DNA from: Lachnospiraceae bacterium
Lineage (GTDB): Bacteria; Bacillota; Clostridia; Lachnospirales; Bianqueaceae
Length of the DNA: 64,000 nt
Direction of reading: 5' to 3'
Assembly (NCBI GenBank): GCA_022794035.1
Contig: JAAWDX010000007.1
Coordinates: forward strand, 124,001 to 188,000
Part shown: one piece after another, positions 1-8,508 of the stretch
How positions within the stretch are numbered: position 1 is the first letter of the stretch
Layout: every line of letters begins with the position of its first letter
Made by a program: the position numbers and the translations under genes
The notes under the pieces: generated by a model
Database searches by the model: none
The model's input: the letters and a program-made list of their open reading frames with translations, nothing else
Told to the model about the DNA's origin: nothing

Positions 1-81
1 TAAAAGTCTTGAATAGATATCAAAGGACCGTTCACCCCTGCTTGTTTCTTCAATGACATATGGCACTAATGCATTTCTCAT
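1..81 (-). CDS. clpP: ATP-dependent Clp protease proteolytic subunit, N-terminal fragment (runs off the window)
   Basis: The first 27 codons are readable on the minus strand, starting at the ATG at 81-79 and running off the left edge. The translation opens [19 protein letters not shown], followed by FDIYSRLL, which is the characteristic ClpP start (VPxVIExTxxGERxxDIYSRLL). ClpP is the serine peptidase of the cytosolic ClpXP/ClpCP proteases. An AAAGGA ribosome binding site lies about 10 nt upstream. It follows tig, the usual tig-clpP order. The catalytic Ser/His/Asp lie outside the window. Confidence 0.93.
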   Translation of the reverse strand, partial: MRNALVPYVIEETSRGERSFDIYSRLL

Positions 82-140
82 ATTCTCTATTCCTTTCTTT
101 TATCCTATAAAATACCGCTGCCGACATCTTCCTATATGCA

Positions 141-173
141 CAAGAAACGACTTTAAGCCAAAGTCGTTTCTTG
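141..173. other. Perfect 14-bp inverted repeat between tig and clpP
   Basis: The arms are 141-154 and 160-173 with a 5-nt loop, and pairing is perfect (core AAGAAACGACTTT). It lies about 30 bp after the tig stop and 60 bp before clpP. Neither strand carries a T-run after the stem, so it does not look like a standard intrinsic terminator. It could be a processing or stabilising hairpin, or a protein-binding dyad, that uncouples tig and clpP expression. Confidence 0.6.
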
Positions 174-206
174 TAATCATATCCTGCGCGGCTCTTTCCT
201 TCTCTA

Positions 207-1490
207 TCAGGCCTTTGCGTTTTCTGCAATAAACTCCAAAGCCTTCTTTGTCTTTAGCTCAGCTTTCATACTCTCAATTTCTGCCTCGGTAATGGCGGCC
301 TTCAGCTTGTCTGCCTCCATGCCGTACATCTTAGCCATAGACTCCACTTCTGCGTCCACATCCTCCTGTGTCGCCTCCAGATTCTCTGCCTTCGCGATCG
401 CTTCCAGCACCAAGCTCTCTTTCAGACGACGCTCTGCTTCCGGACGAACCGATTGACGCATACCTTCTAAATTGCTGCCCGTCATCTCCATGTATTTCTG
501 CATATCCATTCCCTGATAACGAAGCGTCTGCGCAAATTGATTGATCATTTGATCACACTGCTCCAACACCATGGGCTCTGGCATATCCATTTCCGATTTT
601 TCTACTACCTTGCCAAGCAGCTTTGCTTTACGGGATTCCTCCACCTGCTTTGCTTTGCGCTCTTCCAATGTTTTTCTGGTATCAGCCTTGTATGCCTCCA
701 GCGTATCAAACTCAGAAATTTCTTTTACAAGCGCATCATTGATCTCCGGCACTTCATTGTACTGAATTTTCTTTACCGTCACTTTAAACATAGCCGGCTT
801 GCCTGCCAGATCCTTCTGATGATATTCCTCTGGGAATGTTACGTTGACCTCGCACTCATCCCCTATGTTCTTTCCTACCAGCTGATCCTCGAAGGTATCG
901 ATAAAGCTATGAGAGCCTAATTTCAGATCATGGTTCTCTCCTTTGCCGCCCTCGAAAGGAGTTCCATCCATAAAGCCTTCAAAGTCAATCGTCACAATAT
1001 CATCCATTTGCGCAGCTCTGTCGGTAATCTCAACCATACGAGCATTGCGTTCGGCAGCTCTCTTAATTTCTGCCTCTACATCCTCATCCGATACAGAAGC
1101 ATCCTCTGCTTCTACCTCAAGGCCTTTATACTCGCCCAGCTTCACTTCCGGTTTAACCGCTACCTCACAGGTAACCTGAATCGGCTTTCCCTCTTCGATC
1201 GTATCTACATTCACTTCCGGTCTGGACATAACCTCCAGCTCCAGCTCTTTCACGGCCTCATCATATAATTCGGGCAGCACTGCATTGATTGCATCTTCAT
1301 AAAAGATCTCTTTGCCGTATGCCTTTTCGACCAGCTTACGGGGTGCTTTTCCCTTGCGGAAGCCGGGAAGCGAAATCTGCTTTTTCGCTTTATTATAAGC
1401 GACATCCATCGCCTTCTCAAACTGCTCCGGGCTAATTTCCAGAGTAAGCTTAACCATGCTGTTTTCCAGCTGCTCTACCTGATGATTCAT
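207..1490 (-). CDS. tig: Trigger factor, ribosome-associated chaperone and peptidyl-prolyl isomerase
   Basis: The protein has 427 residues, normal for the family. Trigger factor docks at the ribosomal exit tunnel and shields nascent chains in the cytosol. The ribosome-binding signature GFRKGKAP is at residues 43-50 of the N-terminal domain. An FKBP-like domain follows at roughly 160-245, then the helical C-terminal chaperone domain. The ATG at 1490 has an AGGAGG site 8 nt upstream. The upstream promoter has near-consensus boxes, and clpP follows 125 bp downstream after a hairpin. Identification is firm. Confidence 0.97.
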   Translation of the reverse strand: MNHQVEQLENSMVKLTLEISPEQFEKAMDVAYNKAKKQISLPGFRKGKAPRKLVEKAYGKEIFYEDAINAVLPELYDEAVKELELEVMSRPEVNVDTIEEGKPIQVTCEVAVKPEVKLGEYKGLEVEAEDASVSDEDVEAEIKRAAERNARMVEITDRAAQMDDIVTIDFEGFMDGTPFEGGKGENHDLKLGSHSFIDTFEDQLVGKNIGDECEVNVTFPEEYHQKDLAGKPAMFKVTVKKIQYNEVPEINDALVKEISEFDTLEAYKADTRKTLEERKAKQVEESRKAKLLGKVVEKSEMDMPEPMVLEQCDQMINQFAQTLRYQGMDMQKYMEMTGSNLEGMRQSVRPEAERRLKESLVLEAIAKAENLEATQEDVDAEVESMAKMYGMEADKLKAAITEAEIESMKAELKTKKALEFIAENAKA

Positions 1491-1545
1491 TTCGATATCC
1501 TCCTGATGTATCTAATTGTACAATGACATTGATTCCTAAATTAGC

Positions 1546-1575
1546 ATTATACAGTATGACCCTGTTAAGTGTCAA
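1546..1575 (-). promoter_or_regulatory. Sigma-A promoter of tig
   Basis: On the minus strand TTGACA (1575-1570) is followed by an 18-bp spacer and TATAAT (1551-1546), both consensus. The predicted start of transcription lies about 50 bp before the tig start codon. The -35 box sits just beyond the stop codon of the spore-protein gene, so tig has its own vegetative promoter. Confidence 0.8.
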
Positions 1576-1780
1576 CATGTTTTTCTTCCGATATGAGTCG
1601 TTTTCGTTTAGCCAGAAGTCCGCCGATCCGTCCGGTCTCTTTGGCCGTCAGTCCCTTCCAGCCTACTGCCTGTACCTTTTCAAAGAGCCCCAGCTCCTGG
1701 GCAATCTCATATTTCATTTTTTCCTGCGGCCTAAGTCCCTCTACTTCCTTTTGCGTCTGCGGTATTTTCCGTTTTTTCAT
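1565..1780 (-). CDS. Alpha/beta-type small acid-soluble spore protein family member
   Basis: The protein has 71 residues. The central part matches the alpha/beta SASP pattern: KYEIAQELGL, then GWKGLTAKETGRIGG and a basic tail. SASPs coat and protect DNA in the dormant spore core, and the conserved ELG and GxIGG segments are the family's DNA-binding helices. The ATG at 1780 has an AGGAG site 8 nt upstream and overlaps the stop of a 38-codon ORF by four bases. The family is normally forespore-specific (sigma-G), but I found no convincing sigma-G boxes. The gene shows that the organism probably sporulates. Confidence 0.88.
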   Translation of the reverse strand: MKKRKIPQTQKEVEGLRPQEKMKYEIAQELGLFEKVQAVGWKGLTAKETGRIGGLLAKRKRLISEEKHVDT

Positions 1781-1893
1781 GGTAACTCTCCTTTTATAAA
1801 ACGTTTGGCCTTCCGTATTTCTTCTTGCCTCCGTGCAAAGTGTTCCACAAAAAAACCAAATTTATACAGCGTCCTGCCTGTTTTGCTAGTCAA
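1777..1893 (-). CDS. Possible 38-residue basic small protein, overlapping its neighbours at both ends
   Basis: An open frame runs from a TTG at 1893 to a TGA at 1779-1777. The TGA shares four bases (ATGA) with the start of the spore-protein gene, and the TTG overlaps the stop codon of the upstream membrane-protein gene. The product is basic and looks protein-like, with a core YKFGFFVEHFARRQEEIRKA and an RFIKGELP end. No strong ribosome binding site precedes the TTG, so translation may rely on coupling to the upstream gene. I do not recognise the family. It could be a real small protein or a lucky open leader. Confidence 0.42.
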   Translation of the reverse strand: MTSKTGRTLYKFGFFVEHFARRQEEIRKAKRFIKGELP

Positions 1894-2716
1894 CCGCCGT
1901 TTTTCCGCGCTTTAGCTCCTCCAAATTCAAAAATAGAATTGAAAGCGCAATATATCCGTATATATTCCAGACTGAAAGCAGCACTGAAAAAATCACCTGA
2001 ATAGCAAAGGAAAGCAAAGGAATGGTGATCTGAGCGGTTATACTGCTCAGCATATAGTTACATACCATCAAAGCACCGCCTGTAAGCAGTAAAATAACGG
2101 CATAATTTCCAATTGCCTTTCCCATCCGTCCCTTTAAAACAAAGGCTACATAGCGAAAGCCGTCAAATCCAAAGCGCCCGCGCAGCGCCGCCGCATTACA
2201 GATAAAGCCATGCAGCAGGTTATACATCACGGCTCCCAGCAAAATCAAAGGAAAAGCTAAAAGCAGCATTCCCGGCATCATCAGCAGCAGCCCTGCGGCC
2301 ATTCCTGTGCTGAATAAAAGCAGCATCAGCAGCATAACCGTAAACGCTGCCCGCAGCCACATTCTAAGCCCCCGATAAAAGGCCGTGCCAAACGCCAGCC
2401 TCTCCTCATCAAAAATCTGATTATGTACCATCACTGCCGTAACCAGCACAGCAGCCATCTCCAAAAACGAAAGGCCGATTTCCCCTTTATAAATGCCCAG
2501 CAGCTGGTTCCATAGCTCCTCCAGGTTTTCTCCTGACAGATCGATCTGCAAAAGCGTATACTGCGTCAAAAGCTGCACCGGCAAATACACTGCAATCATC
2601 AGCAAAATAAAAGCGCCAAAACGTTCATTCAGCAGCGCAAAAGCCTGCTGCAAAATCTCCCGCAGAAGCAGCGGCCTCTCCGAAATTGCCTTATTGAACT
2701 CCCTTCGCTCTAGCAT
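1886..2716 (-). CDS. Polytopic membrane protein of unknown function
   Basis: The protein has 276 residues and about six hydrophobic segments: roughly 35-60, 85-97, 122-140, 142-170, 200-225 and 230-265. The N-terminus is hydrophilic (MLERREF...), and the loop after the fourth segment contains a hydrophilic GRFGFDGFRY stretch. I do not recognise the family with confidence; the layout recalls uncharacterised clostridial proteins related to the glycerophosphodiesterase membrane domain. It overlaps the hemZ 3' end by 7 nt and has its own AGGGAGGG site, so it is probably the last gene of the rel-dtd-MBL-hemZ operon. No catalytic motif is visible. Confidence 0.75.
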   Translation of the reverse strand: MLERREFNKAISERPLLLREILQQAFALLNERFGAFILLMIAVYLPVQLLTQYTLLQIDLSGENLEELWNQLLGIYKGEIGLSFLEMAAVLVTAVMVHNQIFDEERLAFGTAFYRGLRMWLRAAFTVMLLMLLLFSTGMAAGLLLMMPGMLLLAFPLILLGAVMYNLLHGFICNAAALRGRFGFDGFRYVAFVLKGRMGKAIGNYAVILLLTGGALMVCNYMLSSITAQITIPLLSFAIQVIFSVLLSVWNIYGYIALSILFLNLEELKRGKTAVD

Positions 2717-4149
2717 GCCGCAAGCCCTCCCTTCTGCTTTCTCTGTATCATTTCATCAATTCTGCGGATATATTCCTCCACTCCTTTTACATTAGGAACC
2801 CGCTCCAGACGGTTCTCCTCCGGAAAATATACTTTAGACACACCGCCTGCCCCAAACGCCAGAATGGTTTGTCTCTCCTCCATAATCTCAATATTATACA
2901 GCCCTTCCTTTCCCGGTATGCTGTATCCTACATTCTCAAAATTCCCCGCCATATTCTTTTGCCGGTACATATAATACGGCTGCATTCCCATCTCTGCCGC
3001 TGCTTTTGCCGTAATGCCAATCATCTGGTCAATTGTTTCATGTGAGTCCTTCAGAAGCTGCTTTGCCTGGCCCTCTTCATTCATCCGGGATGAACGCTTA
3101 ATCGCCAGTGTATGCACCGTTAAATTCTCCGGCCTCAATTGTTTAACCTGCTGCATAGAATACAGCACGTCCTCCGTTGTCTCCTCCGGAAGGCCTACGA
3201 TAAAATCCATATTGATCATATGAAACCCAGCCTCCCGCGCCATATAAAAGGCCTCCTGCACCTGCTGCACCGTGTGCCGGCGCCCGACCAGATCCAGCGT
3301 GCGCTGCACCATGCTCTGGGGATTGATCGAAATCCTTGTCACTCCCATCTCCTTTAACACATGCAGCTTTTCCGGCGTAATCGTATCCGGGCGCCCCGCC
3401 TCAACGGTAACCTCCCTCAGCCTTGAAAAATCGCACAGCTCATCCGCTGCCGCCAGCACCGCCTTCATCGCGTCCGGCGTCAGCGTTGTCGGCGTTCCTC
3501 CGCCCATATAAAAGCTTTGGATCCGCCTCCCCTCAAGGAGATTGGCACTTTCTCTCATCTCCTTTAAAAGCGCCTCTGTATAAGATGAAGCCCATTTATC
3601 ATAAGCCCGCTGATCATGACTTCCAAAGGAGCAATATGAGCAGCGCGTCGGGCAAAAGGGGATCCCTACATAAACGCTCACATCTGTGCCGGTATGATTC
3701 TGCAAAAGCTGCCGCTCCTTATCCGCGACGGCGGCGCATAGCCTTGCCTTATCCTCCCGCAGCCGATACGCATCCTGCAAAATCTGCTCGGTCTCCGTCA
3801 GGCTCTTCCCCTGATCCAAATAAGCATAGGCAACCTTAGAGGGCCTGACCCCCGTCAAAATCCCCCACGGCAAAGAACATCCCAGCACCTCCAGTATCAC
3901 CCGCTTTGCCCAGTTCTTTTCCGCCTCTCCCTGATAAATATGCGACCGCTCCTTTAAGCAGGCCTCTCTGCAAAGCAGCCCCTGCTCATCATAAAGACTG
4001 GCCTTTGTCTCTCCCTCAGAAAGAATAATCCCTCTAACGCCCTCCTGCGGCGCATCTAAAACCCGCGTCATAGGAAGTACCTGACGAATCAACGTACTCA
4101 GCTCATAATGGTGCTGCGCCGGCGCAACCAGATAAAATGTTTTCTCCAC
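2710..4149 (-). CDS. hemZ: Oxygen-independent coproporphyrinogen III oxidase-like radical SAM enzyme, HemZ type
   Basis: A radical SAM protein with the CxxxCxxC cluster motif in GIPFCPTRCSYCSF, a GGGTPT SAM-binding segment, and the HemN-like SINPQS and MDFIVGLPEET blocks. HemZ-type proteins are annotated as coproporphyrinogen dehydrogenases, although the activity of many clostridial members is unproven. I prefer the GTG start at 4149 because GAAGGAG lies 5 nt upstream. An ATG at 4170 would extend it by seven codons and overlap the preceding gene; it has a weaker, more distant site. The gene follows the MBL hydrolase and overlaps the next membrane-protein gene. Confidence 0.88.
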   Translation of the reverse strand: MEKTFYLVAPAQHHYELSTLIRQVLPMTRVLDAPQEGVRGIILSEGETKASLYDEQGLLCREACLKERSHIYQGEAEKNWAKRVILEVLGCSLPWGILTGVRPSKVAYAYLDQGKSLTETEQILQDAYRLREDKARLCAAVADKERQLLQNHTGTDVSVYVGIPFCPTRCSYCSFGSHDQRAYDKWASSYTEALLKEMRESANLLEGRRIQSFYMGGGTPTTLTPDAMKAVLAAADELCDFSRLREVTVEAGRPDTITPEKLHVLKEMGVTRISINPQSMVQRTLDLVGRRHTVQQVQEAFYMAREAGFHMINMDFIVGLPEETTEDVLYSMQQVKQLRPENLTVHTLAIKRSSRMNEEGQAKQLLKDSHETIDQMIGITAKAAAEMGMQPYYMYRQKNMAGNFENVGYSIPGKEGLYNIEIMEERQTILAFGAGGVSKVYFPEENRLERVPNVKGVEEYIRRIDEMIQRKQKGGLAAC

Positions 4150-4163
4150 CGCTTCTCCTTCTT

Positions 4164-4805
4164 TTACCATAAAAACGGATTTTCCTTCCGCTCTCTGCCA
4201 ATCGTCGTTTCCATGCCATGTCCCGGAAGCACCCTCGTTTCATCCGGAAGCCGAAGCAGCTTTTCCCGAATCTGCCGTATCAGCTCCGCAGCCTCTCCAT
4301 GATACAGATCCGTTCTTCCTACCGAACCGGCAAAAAGCGTATCACCGCTAAACAATATCCCCGCTTCCGCATGATAAAAACACAGACTGTGATCCGTGTG
4401 GCCAGGCACCTCAATGGCCTGCCATTTTTGGCCGGCCGCCTCAAACGCCTCCTGATCCGATACATACCGTCCATTTTGCGGCAGTGCCGCAAGCAGCTCA
4501 TCCAGCACCTCTGCCCCCATACTCATGATCGGATGAGAGCGCTCCTGCATATAGGCTATCTCCTGACCATGAATCCAGATGGGCAGGTGCCATTTCTGCG
4601 AAAGGGCTGCCGCGGCGCCGACATGATCAAAGTGACCATGTGTAATGGCAATCCCCTCCGGCAATAGCTGCCGGTGCTCAATATGACGGATCAGCTGCTC
4701 GGCTTCCGCTCCCGGATCTATGATCAGCGTCCGGCGCGTCCGTTCATCCGATACGAAATAGCAGTTAGCACAGTAGCTTCCTACTTCTATTTTTTCTATC
4801 TGCAT
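4164..4805 (-). CDS. Metallo-beta-lactamase-fold hydrolase, glyoxalase II-like
   Basis: The protein has 213 residues. The metal-binding signature THGHFDHVGA appears near residue 55, followed by a conserved GHTDHSLCF block, GDTLFAGSVGRTDL, and a C-terminal PGHG. This is the full ligand set of small YcbL/GloB-like MBL hydrolases, which hydrolyse thioesters such as S-lactoylglutathione analogues; the true substrate is unknown. Its ATG overlaps the dtd stop (TAATG) and an AAGGAG site precedes it, indicating translational coupling. This position between dtd and hemZ is common in clostridia. Confidence 0.9.
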   Translation of the reverse strand: MQIEKIEVGSYCANCYFVSDERTRRTLIIDPGAEAEQLIRHIEHRQLLPEGIAITHGHFDHVGAAAALSQKWHLPIWIHGQEIAYMQERSHPIMSMGAEVLDELLAALPQNGRYVSDQEAFEAAGQKWQAIEVPGHTDHSLCFYHAEAGILFSGDTLFAGSVGRTDLYHGEAAELIRQIREKLLRLPDETRVLPGHGMETTIGRERKENPFLW

Positions 4806-5260
4806 TAAAACTCCTTATCGCTGTCTAAAAGCAGCGTTACCGGGCCGTCCAGCTCGGCTGCGATCTGCATATCAGCCTGAAACACCCCGGTATGCACGGG
4901 CACGGCCGCATGCTCTTTGGCATATTCCACAAATCGGTTATAGATCGCTGCGGCCTCATTCACAGGCGCTCCGCTGCTGTATCCGGGCCTGCGGCCATGC
5001 CGGCAATCTCCATAAAGCGTGAAATTAGAAACCAAAAAAACGCTGTATTCCTTGTCGGTCACTGATTGATTCATTTTCCCATTTTCGTCTTCAAAAATCC
5101 GCAGCTGGAGCAGCTTATCCAGCATATATTTCATTACCTTTTCATCCTCGTCTCCGCTCTGGATCCCGATCATAGCCAGGATCCCCTGCTGCATTTGATC
5201 ATGAAAGGCCCCGTCTGCTGTCAAGGTGACCTGCTTCACCCTTTGTAAAACCATCCGCAT
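4805..5260 (-). CDS. dtd: D-aminoacyl-tRNA deacylase
   Basis: The protein has 151 residues, the usual length. It opens MRMVLQRV, carries GRRPGYSSGAP, TGVFQADMQ and the DGPVTLLLDS end, all typical of DTD. The enzyme removes D-amino acids and glycine mischarged on tRNA by means of a Gly-cisPro pocket, which corresponds to the GP here. One oddity: the usual SQFTL motif reads SNFTL, so the conserved Gln is replaced by Asn. It sits 32 bp after rel and overlaps the MBL gene, the normal clostridial arrangement. Confidence 0.95.
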   Translation of the reverse strand: MRMVLQRVKQVTLTADGAFHDQMQQGILAMIGIQSGDEDEKVMKYMLDKLLQLRIFEDENGKMNQSVTDKEYSVFLVSNFTLYGDCRHGRRPGYSSGAPVNEAAAIYNRFVEYAKEHAAVPVHTGVFQADMQIAAELDGPVTLLLDSDKEF

Positions 5261-5292
5261 ACCCTTTTCTTTATCTCCCTTCTATCTTTTCA

Positions 5293-7533
5293 TCATGCAT
5301 TAGCGCGCAGCACGTCATACACGCCCGGCACCTGAAGCAGCTTTTTTACAAGCTGTTCAAGCTGACTTTTGGCCGTAATTTCCACCGAAATAGAAAATAT
5401 ATTTTCCTGATTGTTTTTGGTCCTTCTAACTGCCAGCGAATCGATATTGATATCCTCGTGATTGATAACGCTGCTGATATCCATCAGAAGTCCTTTTTTC
5501 TCTGTCGTAATCACCTGAATGGTCGCGATAAAAGTATTATTTCCTTCTGCGGCTGCGCCCCATTCCGCCTCCAGAAGACGCTTTCTCTCTTCCTCTGGCA
5601 GATTGATAATATTAGGACAATCCGTTCTGTGGATCGATACACCCCGGCCTCTGGTTACATAGCCTATGATCTCATCGCCAGGCACTGGATTGCAGCATTT
5701 TGAAAAACGGACGGCTACATCATCCAGCCCTTTAACAATAATCGCACTCTTTCCCTTATGAACCTTGGCTTCATTGGCAGAGGGCTTGTTTTCATTTCGC
5801 TCTGCCGCCCGCTGCGTCAGCTGATCTAAAAACTCCTCCTGCGTGATCTCTCGTTTTTTCTTTTTGTTATATTCTTCATACAGGCGGTTCACAACCTGTC
5901 CTTCTTTTAATCCGCCGTGACCGATGGCTGCCTGAATGGATTCCCAGTCCTTAAAGCCGTACTTTCTCTGCACGATTTCCATCCACTCCGGCTGCAACAG
6001 CTCATGTGCTGGGGGCAGGCCCTTTATTTTAATATATTTTTCAATCAGCTCTTTGCCTCTGATAATATTTTCCTGCTTCTTTTCTTTTTTAAACCACTGA
6101 TTGATTTTGTTTTTCGCCTGCGAGGTTTTCGCAATATTCAGCCAATCGGCGCTGGGGCCTTTGCAGTTCTGCGAGGTCATGATTTCAACCTGATCGCCAA
6201 TTCCCAGCGTATAATCCAGCGTCACGATCTTGCCGTTGACTCTGGCGCCCACCATTTTATTGCCTACAGCGCTGTGAATCTGATAGGCAAAATCAATAGG
6301 CGTGGATCCGGCAGGCAGGTTAATCACATCGCCGCGCGGCGAAAAACAATATACGCTTTCCTGAAATATGTTTAAATCATCCTTGAGCGCACTGATAAAC
6401 TCATGATTATCATCCAGATCCTTTTGCCACTCCAAAATTTTTTGCAGCCATTTCATTTTTTCCAGCTCGCTGGTATCCTCGGCGCCTGTTTTGCCTTCTT
6501 TGTATTTCCAATGAGCGGCAATGCCGTACTCAGCGGTCCGGTGCATTTCCCATGTACGGATCTGCACCTCAAACGGACTGCCGTTTGGCCCCATCAATGT
6601 GGTATGCAGTGACTGATACATATTGGTTTTAGGCATGGCAATATAGTCCTTGAAACGGCCCGGCATGGGCAGATACATTTCATGAATCACGCCCAGCGTA
6701 CCATAGCAGTCCTTCACGCTGTCAACGATCACCCGCACGGCAACCAGATCATAGATCTGATCCAGCGTTTTATGCTTGTTCACCATTTTTTTATAGATAC
6801 TGAAGAAATGCTTAGGACGTCCGTAAACGGAGGCCTTGATATCCATTTCCGACAGCTTTTCATGAATCTCGGCCACAATCCCGTCGATATAATGCTGCCG
6901 CTCTTCTAATTTGACATGCAACTGCTTAGAAAGATCATGATACACATCCGAATGAAGATATTTTAAGCAGAGGTCATCGAGCTCGACCTTCACCTTGCTG
7001 ATACCCAATCTCTCAGCAATAGGCGCATAGATATCGAGCGTCTCTCTCGCTTTTTCCTTTTGCTTGTTTTCATCCTTATAATTGAGCGTCCGCATGTTAT
7101 GCAGCCTGTCCGCCAGTTTAATCAGAATTACACGGATATCCTTGGCCATGGCCAAAAACATTTTTCGATAATTTTCTGCCTGAATCTCCTGCTTATCATT
7201 AGTTTTATAGGTCAGCTGCTTTAGTTTAGTCACACCGTCCACTAAAAGCGCCACCTCATCGCCAAATTCCCTGCGGACATCCTCCAGCGTAATTTCCGTA
7301 TCTTCTACCACATCGTGCAGCAATCCCGCTATGATGGACTCCAGATCGAGCTCCAGCTCCGCCAAAATGATGGCCACATGAAGCGGATGAATAATATATG
7401 GCTCTCCCGATTGGCGCTTCTGTCCCTCATGCGCCTTTTCTGCCAGCAAATAAGCCTTCTCAACCTGCGTCAGGTCAGTTGAGGGATGATACTTAAGAAT
7501 ATGTTCTACTAACTGATTATATAAAGGATCCAT
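5293..7533 (-). CDS. relA: Bifunctional (p)ppGpp synthetase/hydrolase, RelA/SpoT family
   Basis: The protein has 746 residues from the ATG at 7533. It carries the HD hydrolase domain (LLHDVVEDTE near residue 75), a synthetase domain with GRPKHFFSIYKKM and EVQIRTWEMH, then a TGS domain (INLPAGSTPIDFAYQIHS), a cysteine-containing zinc-finger/RIS region (FSKCCNPVPGDEI) and a C-terminal ACT domain. Both catalytic domains look intact, so it should make and degrade the stringent-response alarmone. I chose 7533 because AGGAGGAAGGTAT lies directly upstream; an open frame extends 33 codons further but has no such site. It heads the rel-dtd-MBL-hemZ operon. Confidence 0.96.
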   Translation of the reverse strand: MDPLYNQLVEHILKYHPSTDLTQVEKAYLLAEKAHEGQKRQSGEPYIIHPLHVAIILAELELDLESIIAGLLHDVVEDTEITLEDVRREFGDEVALLVDGVTKLKQLTYKTNDKQEIQAENYRKMFLAMAKDIRVILIKLADRLHNMRTLNYKDENKQKEKARETLDIYAPIAERLGISKVKVELDDLCLKYLHSDVYHDLSKQLHVKLEERQHYIDGIVAEIHEKLSEMDIKASVYGRPKHFFSIYKKMVNKHKTLDQIYDLVAVRVIVDSVKDCYGTLGVIHEMYLPMPGRFKDYIAMPKTNMYQSLHTTLMGPNGSPFEVQIRTWEMHRTAEYGIAAHWKYKEGKTGAEDTSELEKMKWLQKILEWQKDLDDNHEFISALKDDLNIFQESVYCFSPRGDVINLPAGSTPIDFAYQIHSAVGNKMVGARVNGKIVTLDYTLGIGDQVEIMTSQNCKGPSADWLNIAKTSQAKNKINQWFKKEKKQENIIRGKELIEKYIKIKGLPPAHELLQPEWMEIVQRKYGFKDWESIQAAIGHGGLKEGQVVNRLYEEYNKKKKREITQEEFLDQLTQRAAERNENKPSANEAKVHKGKSAIIVKGLDDVAVRFSKCCNPVPGDEIIGYVTRGRGVSIHRTDCPNIINLPEEERKRLLEAEWGAAAEGNNTFIATIQVITTEKKGLLMDISSVINHEDINIDSLAVRRTKNNQENIFSISVEITAKSQLEQLVKKLLQVPGVYDVLRANA

Positions 7534-7652
7534 ATACCTTCCTCCTGCTTCGACGATCCATAGGGATAATAAACCTATTATATACAGTTTACCCATTGAT
7601 TTCAACATTTTTCTATCCAGAAGAGAAACCACTTGGCTTCCTGAAAGACTTC

Positions 7653-7681
7653 TTGCAGCTTTTTCCTAATTTTGTTATAAT
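7653..7681 (+). promoter_or_regulatory. Sigma-A promoter of the cyclophilin gene
   Basis: TTGCAG (7653-7658), a 17-bp spacer and TATAAT (7676-7681) precede the cyclophilin gene. The leader of about 55 nt contains a short hairpin (GGATGC/GCATCC, 7690-7707) before the AGGAGG site. The gap 7534-7743 separates the divergent rel and cyclophilin genes; I could not pick out a clear rel promoter. Confidence 0.65.
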
Positions 7682-7743
7682 CTTTTGTAGGATGCTGCAT
7701 GGCATCCCCATTATAAAGCTGATTTATTTTTAGGAGGATTATC

Positions 7744-8220
7744 ATGATTACCATCACTATGAATACCGGTAAGCAAATCAAGCTGGAGCTCTATCCGGAG
7801 ATTGCGCCCCTGACTGTGCAAAATTTTATTGATTTAGTCCAAAAAGGATTTTACAATGGGCTCACGTTTCACCGTGTCATCTCTGGATTTATGATTCAGG
7901 GCGGCGATCCCGAGGGCACTGGTATGGGCGGTCCCGGATACTCTATCAAGGGCGAATTTAGCCAGAACGGTGTGCCAAACAGCTTAAAACACACGCGCGG
8001 CGTTATTTCTATGGCCAGAGCTATGAATCCTGATTCCGCAGGCTCTCAGTTTTTCATTATGCATCAGGACGCTCCTCATCTGGACGGTGCCTATGCTGCC
8101 TTTGGTAAGGTCGTTGAAGGCATTGAGGTCGTAGATGAAATCGCTGGCTGCGAAACGGATTTTCGCGATATGCCCCTTGAGCCGCAGGTCATGACCGAGG
8201 TGACCTACACCGAAGCATAA
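7744..8220 (+). CDS. Cyclophilin-type peptidyl-prolyl cis-trans isomerase
   Basis: The protein has 158 residues and no signal peptide, so it is probably cytosolic. It shows the cyclophilin core: GLTFHRVISGFMIQGGDPEGTG, with the catalytic Arg of FHR, then GSQFFIMHQDAPHLDG and AFGKVVEG. The enzyme isomerises X-Pro bonds during protein folding. The ATG follows AGGAGGATTATC. It is a single-gene transcript with its own promoter and a probable terminator downstream. Confidence 0.95.
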   Translation: MITITMNTGKQIKLELYPEIAPLTVQNFIDLVQKGFYNGLTFHRVISGFMIQGGDPEGTGMGGPGYSIKGEFSQNGVPNSLKHTRGVISMARAMNPDSAGSQFFIMHQDAPHLDGAYAAFGKVVEGIEVVDEIAGCETDFRDMPLEPQVMTEVTYTEA

Positions 8221-8353
8221 AGTACGATACAAGACCGCAACGAATTTTCAAAGAATTGTTACAGTCTCTTCATTTTAATTTCATTTATCTTTAGTACAAT
8301 ACAAGCATCCCCTTCTTTTTTATGAAAGATCCCCTCTTACACAAAAAAGAGAG

Positions 8354-8386
8354 AAAGGCGCGTCGGATCCCCTCTGGCGCGTTTTT
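8354..8386 (+). terminator. Probable intrinsic terminator after the cyclophilin gene
   Basis: The left arm AAAGGCGCG (8354-8362) pairs with CGCGTTTTT (8378-8386), including two G-T pairs, and a T-rich tail continues to about 8390. The gap 8221-8508 holds this terminator and, before the helicase, a TATGAT-like -10 box (8423-8428) without a clear -35, plus a GGCGT/ACGCC hairpin in the leader (about 8453-8472). I see no gene in it. Confidence 0.5.
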
Positions 8387-8508
8387 CTTTTCCGCAAAGA
8401 AGACTATCTTTCCGCCTCCATCTATGATAAAATAAGCTCACAGAAGCGCGGTGCGGCGTTTTATAAACCACGCCCTCATGCTAAAGCGCTTCGGAATGGA
8501 GATTAAAT

